A stretch of DNA of 25,071 nucleotides, taken from positions 1 to 25,071 of the forward strand of contig CAZMGC010000012.1 of NCBI GenBank assembly GCA_964565795.1, in the 5' to 3' direction. Positions within the stretch are counted from its first letter, which is position 1; each line of letters starts with the position of its first letter. The position numbers were made by a program, and so were the translations under genes. The notes under the pieces are model-generated. The model searched no databases. It saw only the letters and a list, made by a program, of their open reading frames with translations, and was not told where the DNA came from. This document shows, piece after piece, positions 9,701 through 14,932 of this stretch. This DNA is from 2-01-FULL-39-10-A sp964565795 (GTDB lineage Bacteria; Patescibacteriota; Microgenomatia; Levybacterales; UBA12049).

Positions 9701-10302
9701 ATGTTTCCGTTTACTTTTGGAGTAACCAAACTACTAGATGTTAACTTCTGACTGCTAGCTGGTAAGTAGCGAATGAAGTATCCGTCCTTAGTAGTTATTT
9801 TTACTTCAGGAGTGACTTTACCCTGAGGTGCTTCGCTGGTAACTCCTCCAAATTCAAACTTTGTTCCCGACTTAAGATTTACACTCCATCTATATCCTGA
9901 TTCCTGATTCTTAATTCTTGATTCAATTAGGTTGGGACCTTTTTGCGGAGTTCTGGCAAAAACGTGTTTTTGAGGATCCCGATTCCTAAGAATCCATGCT
10001 CCATCAGCAATCTTTTCTGCATAGGGTAAATAACTCGGCGGGCGCAACTGATAAAGAATTAGAGGAATAATAACCATAACTACACCAATTACAAATGCGC
10101 GTCTCGCTCCCCTGCTTTTATAAACTTTATGCTCAAAGTGTTGAATTTTATGTCTTTTATTTTCTGGAAGCCATGAAATTAAATAATTATGAATAGCGGA
10201 AATCGGAATAAAAAAGATTTTAAGACTTCGTATAAAATTCTTCTCAAATGGTCTAAATATTTTAAGCATTTTATGCTTAAAAATTGATAATTTCTTTTTC
10301 AT
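3781..10302 (-). CDS. Giant single-pass LamG/DUF2341 surface protein (2173 aa)
   Basis: A probable adhesin or surface-layer protein. A basic 68-residue cytoplasmic N-terminus precedes one membrane segment (about 69-86), leaving about 2080 extracytoplasmic residues. Order: N-terminal β domain ending in the YPLTVDP motif (about 115-330); β-propeller-like stretch (340-500); LamG-like concanavalin fold 1 (about 506-724; GLVGYWRLNEPSG to IDEVAIYNRVLTDDEI); mixed β modules including a DNRLRE-like region (about 1170-1370); DUF2341 (about 1400-1500; FPVLVRLDSSTIDY, IWMYYNN); LamG 2 (about 1509-1710); LamG 3 (about 1749-1964); a β domain; and a tandem RGGTRLR-RGGTRLR-like end (2160-2173). LamG modules usually bind glycans or Ca2+, so carbohydrate attachment is inferred. 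No peptidase or glycosidase motif was seen. The start ATG at 10302 fits a promoter at 10365-10393. Confidence 0.92.
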   Translation of the reverse strand: MKKKLSIFKHKMLKIFRPFEKNFIRSLKIFFIPISAIHNYLISWLPENKRHKIQHFEHKVYKSRGARRAFVIGVVMVIIPLILYQLRPPSYLPYAEKIADGAWILRNRDPQKHVFARTPQKGPNLIESRIKNQESGYRWSVNLKSGTKFEFGGVTSEAPQGKVTPEVKITTKDGYFIRYLPASSQKLTSSSLVTPKVNGNIIEWEIYPGIKARYEMMTDRVKADYIINDKSNLKYNGLDFDFVSGNDKDLNQDLTGELFPDGEIVWNGEIGGQLETKFAIPKPVTKDSKDKDIESKYVLTQNQTGSYSLSINLSEEELKEASYPLTVDPVVIDSAASTTGTAYGNSRKIIRDTWGNLIAIFDGGTGDDNVYYKNFNSSTWIDAAINLDGGAGTSNGIAADIDGSNNIHVALVNSTDSDLEYSKLTVIRGGSNTISSIAQGTVENIDTSDVTSRPALIIANKGAGLGKEKIVISYSANGTNRGEIRTLTRDIVNSETYFNTVDSTSGLVGYWRLNEPSGTNANDESSTNNDGTYTNTPTLGVTGGLASDSDAAVSFNASQSEYVTIPDNDAYSVTTTGELTVEAWTLGNSLEGGSIVAKSALSNYEWQIYQWQWAGGGGNGIFYQGAHNTAAGAGVADAGSEIPAEETWHHVVMTLNDNTDTLVMFVDGIEVARDTTWIANPTNGTAPLNIGRRGDNSAYFNSTIDEVAIYNRVLTDDEIENHWDLGSTWKNASEEKYSQGTASDTEKNGGVGLPSSSTNKGTADASLVVSATTTHHNTLNQLPGKPRRSPSSVMRDANGTFSSLSSTIDGSLITNSDISGFTTTDYIYIGDSKPFSKVTLDFNNVNNANASTLSTAQYWDGANWISLSNFTDNTYNGTYAFFNDGSLLFDQPGNWATTTVNQTSGLYWIRIRPSAALPTPVNIREVYINDRNSNALIIAGGVNSTDDLGISYVPWDDITDSRWENNMASVGASFRNGITAIDTLGGNWTGYTEYPLSSTVDYVNNRLFVAYVEDTTTDVLHVKNVANNKDPSVAANWTDTGFPTVTEASDLTLNLSSDQSDIYLFYVLDPGTNYLVYRRCKGIAASANGVCDNANDWGSEYTLYADSTVSHPSAVATKTTSDIVGFDFLITDTTDSDVLYERHFADLSDKTVTVAASADDAAHLNCADGAQDDQAITDTNDLLGWYAFEPGCSPQGGDYDVGYRFQNITVSPGAKISSAYLDIRANDRNGSSALSFTIYAEDQDNSSAFSAYTNNCPSANLTTSCIGDRVRTANSYTYSIDFSGSTNTGNTYRLDVTDLIQEVTCRGVSNAQPCVGDLNGSGTWASGNSISLLLISNVDSGSSNYAQFISSDDTATTMLDPTLQINCEGSCSAPVNPPSSVWCNVGSGANTAADCNGNWKSRKKVTFDNRASAENLTNFPVLVRLDSSTIDYGEVQNAAQDLRFIDADGLTLLDYEIEKWDETGESIVWVEVPSITLGVATDYIWMYYNNSQASAGADGTGTWNSNYKGVWHLKENPATTCSGTDEVCDSTASSANGNMEGSMTSADQVNGQIGKAIDFDGSDDDFDGSDTGFPAGNAARTIEGWFRTSFSGDSSSRAIFGYGTQVDPQDIDMYVANGAFCMKVRSTGTCFTSSSVVNDGNWHYGVVSYDGTNFEGYIDGVEVGTDYNPGTNPNTTLSGFTIGLWSNWFSGMLDEVRISDNDKTVDWIEASYLNMKSDSTFVSIGAEQVQVEQKDQLTPYSTEIMGTPGLVGYWRLGETSGTNANDLSITNNDGTYTNTPTFGGQGAIIGDTNASTSFAAASLEYVTVPDHTAYDFGTGDFSLEVWLNRSAVPGTAQFVLGHSGDNNANDWELFWRASLDGLSSRINSVSCQSGTGTDISDSAWHHVVVTMDRDGVCTWYIDGQVSGTPTDISSESATDLTNTSPLYIARREAGSYYDGPIDEVAIYKGVVLNSTQVQRHYTLGRGAPTVGAKNYSKGFTYTTGSASFSDLDSSFSTVDYVSVEGNDNNYNVVTGDLNVNASSSAVPTFLLKVNNPNNLNTNSINATAVVKSSVATSIRPVSLQIYRGGSTNNWVTLVSDSSTSPDTDLTLTYSLTSNLSEYYFNESPGIGTRYAACTNNTANCWAYLRVIQDAPSTSANEVLSLDMFEAQFTNTSQPAVRGGTRLRGGTRLR
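4961..5060 (-). repeat. Direct repeat, copy B (LamG 3 N-terminal segment)
   Basis: This 100-nt segment encodes the opening of LamG 3 (YWRLGETSGTNANDLS and onward) and is closely similar at DNA level to 8690-8789, which opens LamG 1. It indicates intragenic duplication of a LamG module or recent gene conversion. Confidence 0.75.
8690..8789 (-). repeat. Direct repeat, copy A (LamG 1 N-terminal segment)
   Basis: This is the partner of 4961-5060, of the same length and without obvious gaps. It encodes YWRLNEPSGTNANDES and the following TNNDGTYTNTPT. The rest of the two LamG modules has diverged more. Confidence 0.75.
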
Positions 10303-10364
10303 TTAGGCAGTTAAAGCTTTTATACAGTAAAACTAAGGCTGGTGGTTAAGCTTTTACAACCTCA

Positions 10365-10393
10365 AGAATAGCTTCAATTAGGATGAGTGTCAA
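10365..10393 (-). promoter_or_regulatory. Putative promoter of giant surface-protein gene
   Basis: On the minus strand TTGACA (10393-10388), 17-nt spacer, TATTCT (10370-10365). It leaves a leader of about 56 nt before the ATG at 10302. Read-through from the upstream gene is also possible because the gap is only 123 nt. An imperfect inverted repeat CGCTATA/TATAGCG (about 10394-10433) overlaps the end of the upstream gene and could act as a weak terminator. Confidence 0.55.
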
Positions 10394-10425
10394 CGCTATA
10401 AATAGTATCTAAAACTATCAATTTA

Positions 10426-10995
10426 CTATAGCGCGGGAGTGGGCGTGACCGTCACTGCCTGAGGAGTAAAACTGGGCTGAAATGGAGCCTGAGTTGGAGC
10501 AACACTTGGATTGTTATCCCCAATTAAATCTTGAAGTGAAAATGGCTTCGTGGTGGGAGTTGGACTCGGAATAGCGCTAATCGCTGCACCTGCTACCCCC
10601 TGCTCTGGCTGATTAACAACTGGGGGCTTATAGAGAGCCACTTCAATAATTTTATTCGTGGAAGGACGATAAAGAACTGCTTTTTGCGCAGCATTAAAGA
10701 TGAGAACCTTATCGCCATTCTGAGCTTTTGCAAAAAAAGGCTGTTCTCTTAATTTGGATGCATCAGAAATTGAAGCGATTGTAGGATTTTCTGTGGGAAT
10801 GTCCATTAGTAAACCAACTTTTTTCGTTATATCGTCAATCTCTGCCTGAGCAACATCTTTAGAATTTTCCGGTTTCATGGTATATGCAGCAACAGGGATC
10901 GCGAATAACGCGACAACTACCAAATAGGCTATAAAAACACGTCTATTTCTTGTAGGTTTAGGGAGAGATTTAATAATCTTGAAGATCTTTTTCAT
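10426..10995 (-). CDS. Conserved CPR-type single-pass membrane protein, function unknown
   Basis: The 189-residue protein has a basic N-terminus (1-20, MKKIFKIIKSLPKPTRNRR), one membrane segment (about 20-38) and a short helical linker. A compact extracytoplasmic domain follows (about 66-122), with the motif series PTIASISDASKLREQPFF, NGDKVLIF and KAVLYRPSTNKIIEVA, then a Pro/Thr/Gln-rich tail. From memory this domain with QPFFxxAQNGDKVLI...AxLYRPSxNKIIEVAP recurs in Patescibacteria as an uncharacterised family; I know no function. The frame is open upstream to a TTG at 11031, but that is the -35 box, and the ATG at 10995 lies 6 nt behind a -10 box. It has the same orientation as the giant surface gene and may be co-expressed with it. 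Confidence 0.8.
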   Translation of the reverse strand: MKKIFKIIKSLPKPTRNRRVFIAYLVVVALFAIPVAAYTMKPENSKDVAQAEIDDITKKVGLLMDIPTENPTIASISDASKLREQPFFAKAQNGDKVLIFNAAQKAVLYRPSTNKIIEVALYKPPVVNQPEQGVAGAAISAIPSPTPTTKPFSLQDLIGDNNPSVAPTQAPFQPSFTPQAVTVTPTPAL

Positions 10996-11001
10996 CAGTC
11001 T

Positions 11002-11031
11002 AGAATAGCTTTTTAGATAGTTTTCTGTCAA
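11002..11031 (-). promoter_or_regulatory. Leaderless-type promoter of 10995 gene
   Basis: On the minus strand TTGACA (11031-11026), 18-nt spacer, TATTCT (11007-11002), then 6 nt to the ATG at 10995. A transcription start at or next to the A of the ATG is expected. Confidence 0.65.
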
Positions 11032-11070
11032 GCTAATTTAAATCCTATACTTAAACAATTTTTAGGCTAT

Positions 11071-11099
11071 TTGCTCAATTCTAGTAAATATATTAAGAT
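11071..11099 (+). promoter_or_regulatory. Leaderless-type promoter of SH3b membrane protein gene
   Basis: TTGCTC (11071-11076), 17-nt spacer, TAAGAT (11094-11099), then 8 nt to the ATG at 11108. The boxes are weak (4/6 each), but their placement repeats that of the other genes. Confidence 0.45.
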
Positions 11100-11107
11100 T
11101 TATTTTG

Positions 11108-11842
11108 ATGAGAAAATTTCAACTTATATTAGCTTATTATACTCTAATTATTTCATGTGGATTGTTTTTCTGGTCAATTTTATTTGGCCCCAAACCATAT
11201 GGATTACTGCTTTCAGTGTTAATTATTCCAGTTGGAATTTATTTCTGGATTATAATTCTAGGAAGATCAAAAATAAAAGCAGTTGAATACCCCAAAGAAG
11301 CAAAAAGTGAAGAACAATTAACTAAGGTGTCGCTTGCAATACTCTTCACACTGTTCATAAGCTCATTAAGCATGTTTGCTTTCGCTTTTATAAACACTAA
11401 GTTTCTTTCTCCTGCAAATGATATCCCCTCTTCCGTTTCGAGTAGATTAAGCCTAATAGAGCAAGAGATGGAAAATTTAAATAATGACAAGACAGAATCT
11501 ACCGATAAAATACTTGACGAGCTAGAAGAGATAAAAAATAATTCTGCTTCAAAAGATGAAGAAACTGCAGATGAAATTATAAGTAAAATTGAAAAAGAAA
11601 AACTCTTGGGAGCTAGCGACACAAATTTAGAAGCAGTTACGATTAGAAGTAAAGAAAACAATAAGGTAAATGTTTATAAAGAAAAAAATTCATCGTCAGA
11701 TGTTGTAGGTCAAGCCGTATACGGAGAAAAATATACGTTTTTAGATAAAGAGCAGGATTGGTATCTAATCCTCTTCACTGACAAAAAAGATACTGTTGAA
11801 GGCTACATAAACAGTCAATTCGTAAAAGAAGTTGATTACTAA
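11108..11842 (+). CDS. Membrane protein with coiled coil and C-terminal SH3b-like domain
   Basis: The 244-residue protein has two membrane segments forming a hairpin (about 6-28 and 31-52), a third at about 75-95, then an extracytoplasmic acidic coiled coil (about 110-165; LSLIEQEMENLNND, DKILDELEEIKNN) and a bacterial SH3-like domain (about 175-244; VNVYKEKNSSSDVVGQAVYGEKYTFLDKEQDWYLILF, GYINSQFV). SH3b domains usually bind peptidoglycan or cell-wall peptides. The ATG at 11108 is chosen over a TTG directly before it because it matches the promoter. It is 4 nt upstream of, and probably co-transcribed with, the next gene, whose first membrane hairpin is similar (FGxxxxxLLLxxxxxPVxxYF). An envelope role is inferred. 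Confidence 0.8.
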   Translation: MRKFQLILAYYTLIISCGLFFWSILFGPKPYGLLLSVLIIPVGIYFWIIILGRSKIKAVEYPKEAKSEEQLTKVSLAILFTLFISSLSMFAFAFINTKFLSPANDIPSSVSSRLSLIEQEMENLNNDKTESTDKILDELEEIKNNSASKDEETADEIISKIEKEKLLGASDTNLEAVTIRSKENNKVNVYKEKNSSSDVVGQAVYGEKYTFLDKEQDWYLILFTDKKDTVEGYINSQFVKEVDY

Positions 11843-11846
11843 TAAG

Positions 11847-12683
11847 ATGAAAGCTGTCCAAAAAATAGTCAGACTTACGCTTTTCGCATATTCTATAGCT
11901 TTAACTGTTGTCATTTTTCTAGGCTCTGTTTTCTTTGGAATATCTAATAACAACCTGCTACTACCAGCTATTTCTTTGCCTGTTATTGCATATTTTTTAG
12001 GTAGTTCGTTGAAGATAAAAAGAGGGAAAAAAATTACGCTTTACTATAGCTTTATTTTAGTGACAGTAATGAACATAGCAGGATTTGCCAGCGCAAACTC
12101 CCCTTCTCAATTTGCAAGTGCTTTTCTATTTGTTCCAATTACTTTATATTTTTGGCTTCAAGTAAAACCAAAAAGAAGTAAAAAACTTCCAATCGAACAT
12201 GGAATGCTTTCAATTATTCCAGGAACTGAAATTTCTAAAAACGATGAACCCGAAGAACTAAAAAAGATTGAAGATGATTATCCGGCAGAAAAATTTGGCA
12301 AAAGCTTTGAGCTTGACAGAAGAATGTTTCTAAAGCTAATAGGATCTGCAGGATTGTCGGTTCTAATGCTCGCCTTATTTACCAAAAAATCTCACGCAGC
12401 ATTCTTTGGTAGCGTTCCGGGACCTGGAACCGTAGCATTAAAGGATTCAACTGGTGCACAAATTGATCCCGCAATTAAACATCCAACTGATGGCTATAGA
12501 ATAAGTCAACTTGATGATTCGAGTCCGGCTTATTATGGATTCACCGAAAAAGGTGGCGCATGGTTTATCATGAAAGAAGACTCAAGTGGAAACTACAGAT
12601 ATGTTAAAGGCGCTAGTGATTTCTCAACAAACTGGACAGGAAGAGCTGGTTTAACTTACGATTATTATGATGTGATTTTCTAA
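11847..12683 (+). CDS. Membrane protein with internal Tat-like motif and phage-virion-like C-terminus
   Basis: The 278-residue protein has four membrane segments (about 8-30, 33-50, 60-80, 88-105) and a cytoplasmic stretch with acidic residues. Residues 156-184 then look like a Tat signal: LDRRMFLKLIGSAGL, a hydrophobic run and SHAAF. The C-terminal part (about 185-278: GYRISQLDDSSPAYYGFTEKGGAWFIMKED, YRYVKGASDFSTNWTGRAGLTYDYYDVIF) resembles short conserved domains of phage structural proteins with a YYGxxxxxGxWxIxRE...YRY...W..RxxLxYDYxD pattern (recalled, not searched). The ATG at 11847 is chosen over an upstream TTG lying inside the previous gene. The stop overlaps that of the convergent gene (shared CTAA at 12680-12683). 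An envelope protein displaying a phage-derived tip is inferred. Confidence 0.78.
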   Translation: MKAVQKIVRLTLFAYSIALTVVIFLGSVFFGISNNNLLLPAISLPVIAYFLGSSLKIKRGKKITLYYSFILVTVMNIAGFASANSPSQFASAFLFVPITLYFWLQVKPKRSKKLPIEHGMLSIIPGTEISKNDEPEELKKIEDDYPAEKFGKSFELDRRMFLKLIGSAGLSVLMLALFTKKSHAAFFGSVPGPGTVALKDSTGAQIDPAIKHPTDGYRISQLDDSSPAYYGFTEKGGAWFIMKEDSSGNYRYVKGASDFSTNWTGRAGLTYDYYDVIF

Positions 12684-13081
12684 AACCAGGCTGAATTTAT
12701 ACTTCTTTTTGTCATCGATTTTTTAATAAACCTCTGAAGCATAGTGGCAATTACAGAAATAATAACTACCCACATTAAATCCTTCTGAGAAAACCCAACC
12801 CAATTTTCAAAATTAGAAACACCCCAGAAAGCAAAGAAATTTACCATAAAAAAGAATATAAATGAACGATATTTCCTAGCAAGGTTATATCTCCTACCCA
12901 TTGAAAAATCCCAAAATGCCCAGATTATGAAAGTTATCCAGAATCCAGCATAAATTCCCGACTCAATGTTATTAAACCTTCCATTTCCCAAAGTTAAATG
13001 CTCTGGAGCAATCGTCGCTGCAATAATTAGAATTAAAGTATTAGTAGCCCAGAAAGATAAATACAAAAGGTGATTATACAT
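12680..13081 (-). CDS. Small four-helix membrane protein, unknown function
   Basis: The 133-residue protein has four hydrophobic segments (about 5-23, 42-62, 71-90, 101-117) separated by short polar loops, with conserved-looking motifs (SGIYAGFWITFIIWAFWDF, MVNFFAFWGVSNF). It ends in a basic tail (RFIKKSMTKRS). I recall similar four-helix proteins beginning MYNHxLY in Patescibacteria, all uncharacterised. Size and topology would also fit a holin-like protein, but no lysis partner is nearby. The gene starts at the ATG 13081, 12 nt behind a -10 box, and converges on the previous gene with overlapping stops. Confidence 0.75.
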   Translation of the reverse strand: MYNHLLYLSFWATNTLILIIAATIAPEHLTLGNGRFNNIESGIYAGFWITFIIWAFWDFSMGRRYNLARKYRSFIFFFMVNFFAFWGVSNFENWVGFSQKDLMWVVIISVIATMLQRFIKKSMTKRSINSAWF

Positions 13082-13093
13082 TTAACCACTTAT

Positions 13094-13124
13094 ACTATAC
13101 ACACCAAATTGGTTAAATTGTCAA
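13094..13124 (-). promoter_or_regulatory. Putative promoter of four-helix membrane protein gene
   Basis: On the minus strand TTGACA (13124-13119), 19-nt spacer, TATAGT (13099-13094), then 12 nt to the ATG at 13081. The long spacer is the same as at the rho promoter. Confidence 0.5.
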
Positions 13125-13188
13125 TGATGTCTTTCCAATAATTTACATTTACGTGAAATTGATTTAATGGATACTTAAATAGACCAGC

Positions 13189-13216
13189 TTTACAGGCTAA
13201 ATTTAGATGTTATAAT
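13189..13216 (+). promoter_or_regulatory. Leaderless-type promoter of 13223 gene
   Basis: TTTACA (13189-13194), 16-nt spacer, perfect TATAAT (13211-13216), then TGTTTT and the ATG at 13223. The 6-nt gap places the transcription start on or beside the start codon. Confidence 0.75.
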
Positions 13217-13222
13217 TGTTTT

Positions 13223-13693
13223 ATGAAACAGGAATACTGGTTAGGTTTAGCAGTTGGACTTTTCATTTTTGCTTTTGTTATCGATTCCATAGTAAGCCCA
13301 CTCCAAGCAGGAGTTCTTCCTACTCCTTATCATTTTTTAAATCCTGAAATTTTCGCAGTTTTTCCGCTTACAACAGCCTCAATTATAATTAAATCAGTTG
13401 CAATTCTCATAACGCCAGTTCTTCTTCTTTCATTTGCAGGTTGGGCAAAATTAGTTAAAGGAATTACAATTTTTATCGTATCAGGTGTTCTTCAACTCTA
13501 TGCTCTTCAAGATATTGCTACGGGAACAAGATCAATTCCCCCTGAATGGGCAATTTCATTTGCGCTTGGCGGATTAATGCTCTTAATCCCAGCTTTAATT
13601 TATTTAATTATTGGAGCAATTCAGAAAACAAATGTCGCAATGAACGGTGAAGATTCTGAAGACTATATAGTAAAACCTAAGGACAGTAAGTAA
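13223..13693 (+). CDS. Four-helix membrane protein, unknown function
   Basis: The 156-residue protein has membrane segments at about 6-24, 48-70, 75-92 and 108-130, and an acidic/Lys C-terminal tail (NGEDSEDYIVKPKDSK). The long first loop contains VSPLQAGVLPTPYHFLNPEIFAVFPLT. I recognise no catalytic or transport motif. The gene has its own strong promoter, is divergent from 12680-13081 and converges on the SRPBCC gene with only 6 nt between stop codons. Confidence 0.8.
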   Translation: MKQEYWLGLAVGLFIFAFVIDSIVSPLQAGVLPTPYHFLNPEIFAVFPLTTASIIIKSVAILITPVLLLSFAGWAKLVKGITIFIVSGVLQLYALQDIATGTRSIPPEWAISFALGGLMLLIPALIYLIIGAIQKTNVAMNGEDSEDYIVKPKDSK

Positions 13694-13699
13694 ATTAAA

Positions 13700-14170
13700 T
13701 TAAGCTGTGGGCTCAGCAGCAACATCCTCAAGAAAACTTTTGAGATTAACTAGCACCTTCTCTAACTCTTTCTTAGTATCTCTTGATGCTACAGCATTCA
13801 ATGAAAGAATATTTGCAATTGGTCCAAGCTCAGTTCTTCTGTAAATTGTAACTAATGTTCCATTTTGCTGTTCGCTAAAATTATAACCCGTGATCGCATG
13901 GAGAGAATTTGAATTATCCTGATATTCAAATTTCTCATGCGCTACGGAATCTACTAACTCTAATTCAATCCTCTTCTTTCCTCCCAAAACAGTTTTAAAA
14001 ACAATATAATATTTTGAACCTGGCCCTACTGCATCTAGATTATTTGGATCTTTTTCAACACTTTTTATTCGATCCCAAAAATAAACCATATTCTCCATAT
14101 TAGAAATGAAAGAGTAGACTTCATTAATTGGAGCATTTATTTTTAATTGAGCTTCGGTTTTCTGTGCCAT
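13700..14170 (-). CDS. SRPBCC (START-like) superfamily protein
   Basis: The 156-residue cytoplasmic protein has the helix-grip fold signature of SRPBCC/polyketide-cyclase-like proteins: an N-terminal strand AEAQLKINAPINEVYSFISNMENMVYFWDRIKSVE-type opening (here KTEAQLK, INAPINEVYSFI), a central GPGSKYYIVFK and RIELELVD strand pair, GTLVTIYRRTEL, and a long C-terminal helix (RDTKKELEKVLVNLKSFLEDV). Members bind lipids or other hydrophobic ligands in a cavity; the ligand cannot be read from sequence. The ATG at 14170 is preferred to an in-frame TTG at 14182 because that TTG belongs to the -10 box and the ATG follows it by 6 nt. It is divergent from the transposase gene. Confidence 0.85.
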   Translation of the reverse strand: MAQKTEAQLKINAPINEVYSFISNMENMVYFWDRIKSVEKDPNNLDAVGPGSKYYIVFKTVLGGKKRIELELVDSVAHEKFEYQDNSNSLHAITGYNFSEQQNGTLVTIYRRTELGPIANILSLNAVASRDTKKELEKVLVNLKSFLEDVAAEPTA

Positions 14171-14176
14171 AAACCT

Positions 14177-14205
14177 ATTCAATCAAATAAAGCACAAATA
14201 AGCAA
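14177..14205 (-). promoter_or_regulatory. Leaderless-type promoter of SRPBCC gene
   Basis: On the minus strand TTGCTT (14205-14200), 17-nt spacer, TTGAAT (14182-14177), then 6 nt (AGGTTT) to the ATG. The boxes are moderate but the geometry is identical to neighbouring genes. Confidence 0.5.
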
Positions 14206-14241
14206 ATTATTAAATTAAGCTTAATCATACATACCAACATA

Positions 14242-14270
14242 TTGACACCTCCCAATACTCGTGCTAGGTT
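14242..14270 (+). promoter_or_regulatory. Leaderless-type promoter of RAYT transposase gene
   Basis: TTGACA (14242-14247), 17-nt spacer, TAGGTT (14265-14270) preceded by TGC (extended -10), then TTAATA and the ATG at 14277. Confidence 0.6.
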
Positions 14271-14276
14271 TTAATA

Positions 14277-14921
14277 ATGGCAAGCCAAAATCCAATATTC
14301 AAAACTAACAATTATTATCATGTTGTTAACTTTGGCATAGATAATAAAATTATTTTTAATGATAAAAAAGATATTGACCGATTTCTTTCTCTTCTAGAGT
14401 TTTACAGCGTAAAAAATCCTCCTTCCAGATTCGCATTTAGAAATAGACCAATAGCCAGAAATTCAACTAAACCATTAATTCCTATGATTGAAATTCTTGC
14501 TTATTGTTTGATGCCAAACCATTTTCATCTTCTCCTTAAACAGGTAGAAGAAAATGGTGTAAATACATTCATGAGTAAGGTTTCAAATAGCTATACCAAA
14601 TATTTTAATGCGAGACAAAAAAGGAAGGGCATGCTTTTCCAAGGCGTATTTAAGGCACGAGAAATACCACCTGAATCACTTTCTGCAGTTTCACGACATA
14701 TTCATCTGGATCCTCTACTAAAAGGGCTAATTAGGTTTTTATCAAGCTTCCCATTCTCATCCTATCCGCAATATTCTGAAGACAAAGCTGGTTTTTGCAA
14801 TAAACAAGATATTCTTGCAAATTTTCCAAGCATGAATGAATATAAGAATTATGTAGCGAACTTAGATGAATATAAATTAACACTCCCACAAATAAACTCT
14901 TTAATTCTGGAAAAACAATAA
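14277..14921 (+). CDS. REP-associated tyrosine transposase (RAYT, Y1_Tnp / HUH family)
   Basis: Single-strand DNA nuclease/transposase of the IS200/IS605 superfamily, RAYT branch (COG1943). The HUH motif is PNHFHLLL (H82, H84). The helix with the likely catalytic tyrosine follows (SNSYTKYFN, Y106 or Y109), then the family block GMLFQGVFKAREI (118-130) and RHIHLDPL (usually YIHLNPV). It has 214 residues, the typical full length. The usual opening RxxxFxxxxYHVxxRG is recognisable as NNYYHVVNFG. Such genes are generally single-copy, domesticated and act on REP-type palindromes. No terminal inverted or subterminal IS200 hairpins flank the gene closely, supporting RAYT over a free IS. The TPR gene follows 11 nt downstream, probably in the same transcript. 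Confidence 0.93.
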   Translation: MASQNPIFKTNNYYHVVNFGIDNKIIFNDKKDIDRFLSLLEFYSVKNPPSRFAFRNRPIARNSTKPLIPMIEILAYCLMPNHFHLLLKQVEENGVNTFMSKVSNSYTKYFNARQKRKGMLFQGVFKAREIPPESLSAVSRHIHLDPLLKGLIRFLSSFPFSSYPQYSEDKAGFCNKQDILANFPSMNEYKNYVANLDEYKLTLPQINSLILEKQ

Positions 14922-14932
14922 ATTTTTAAAAA

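Noticed and set aside
10996..11031. TTG-initiated extension of the conserved membrane protein
   Set aside because: The TTG lies in the -35 box and the extension covers the whole promoter; the basic-then-hydrophobic N-terminus begins properly at the ATG 10995.
11071..11286. Alternative plus-strand frame overlapping the SH3b membrane protein
   Set aside because: It is a frame-shifted shadow of 11108-11842 and begins in the -35-like box.
14221..14932. Complete IS200/IS605 insertion sequence around the Y1 transposase
   Set aside because: No left- and right-end subterminal hairpins or TnpB gene flank it, and it sits behind its own promoter in an operon-like pair with the TPR gene, so a stationary RAYT gene fits better.
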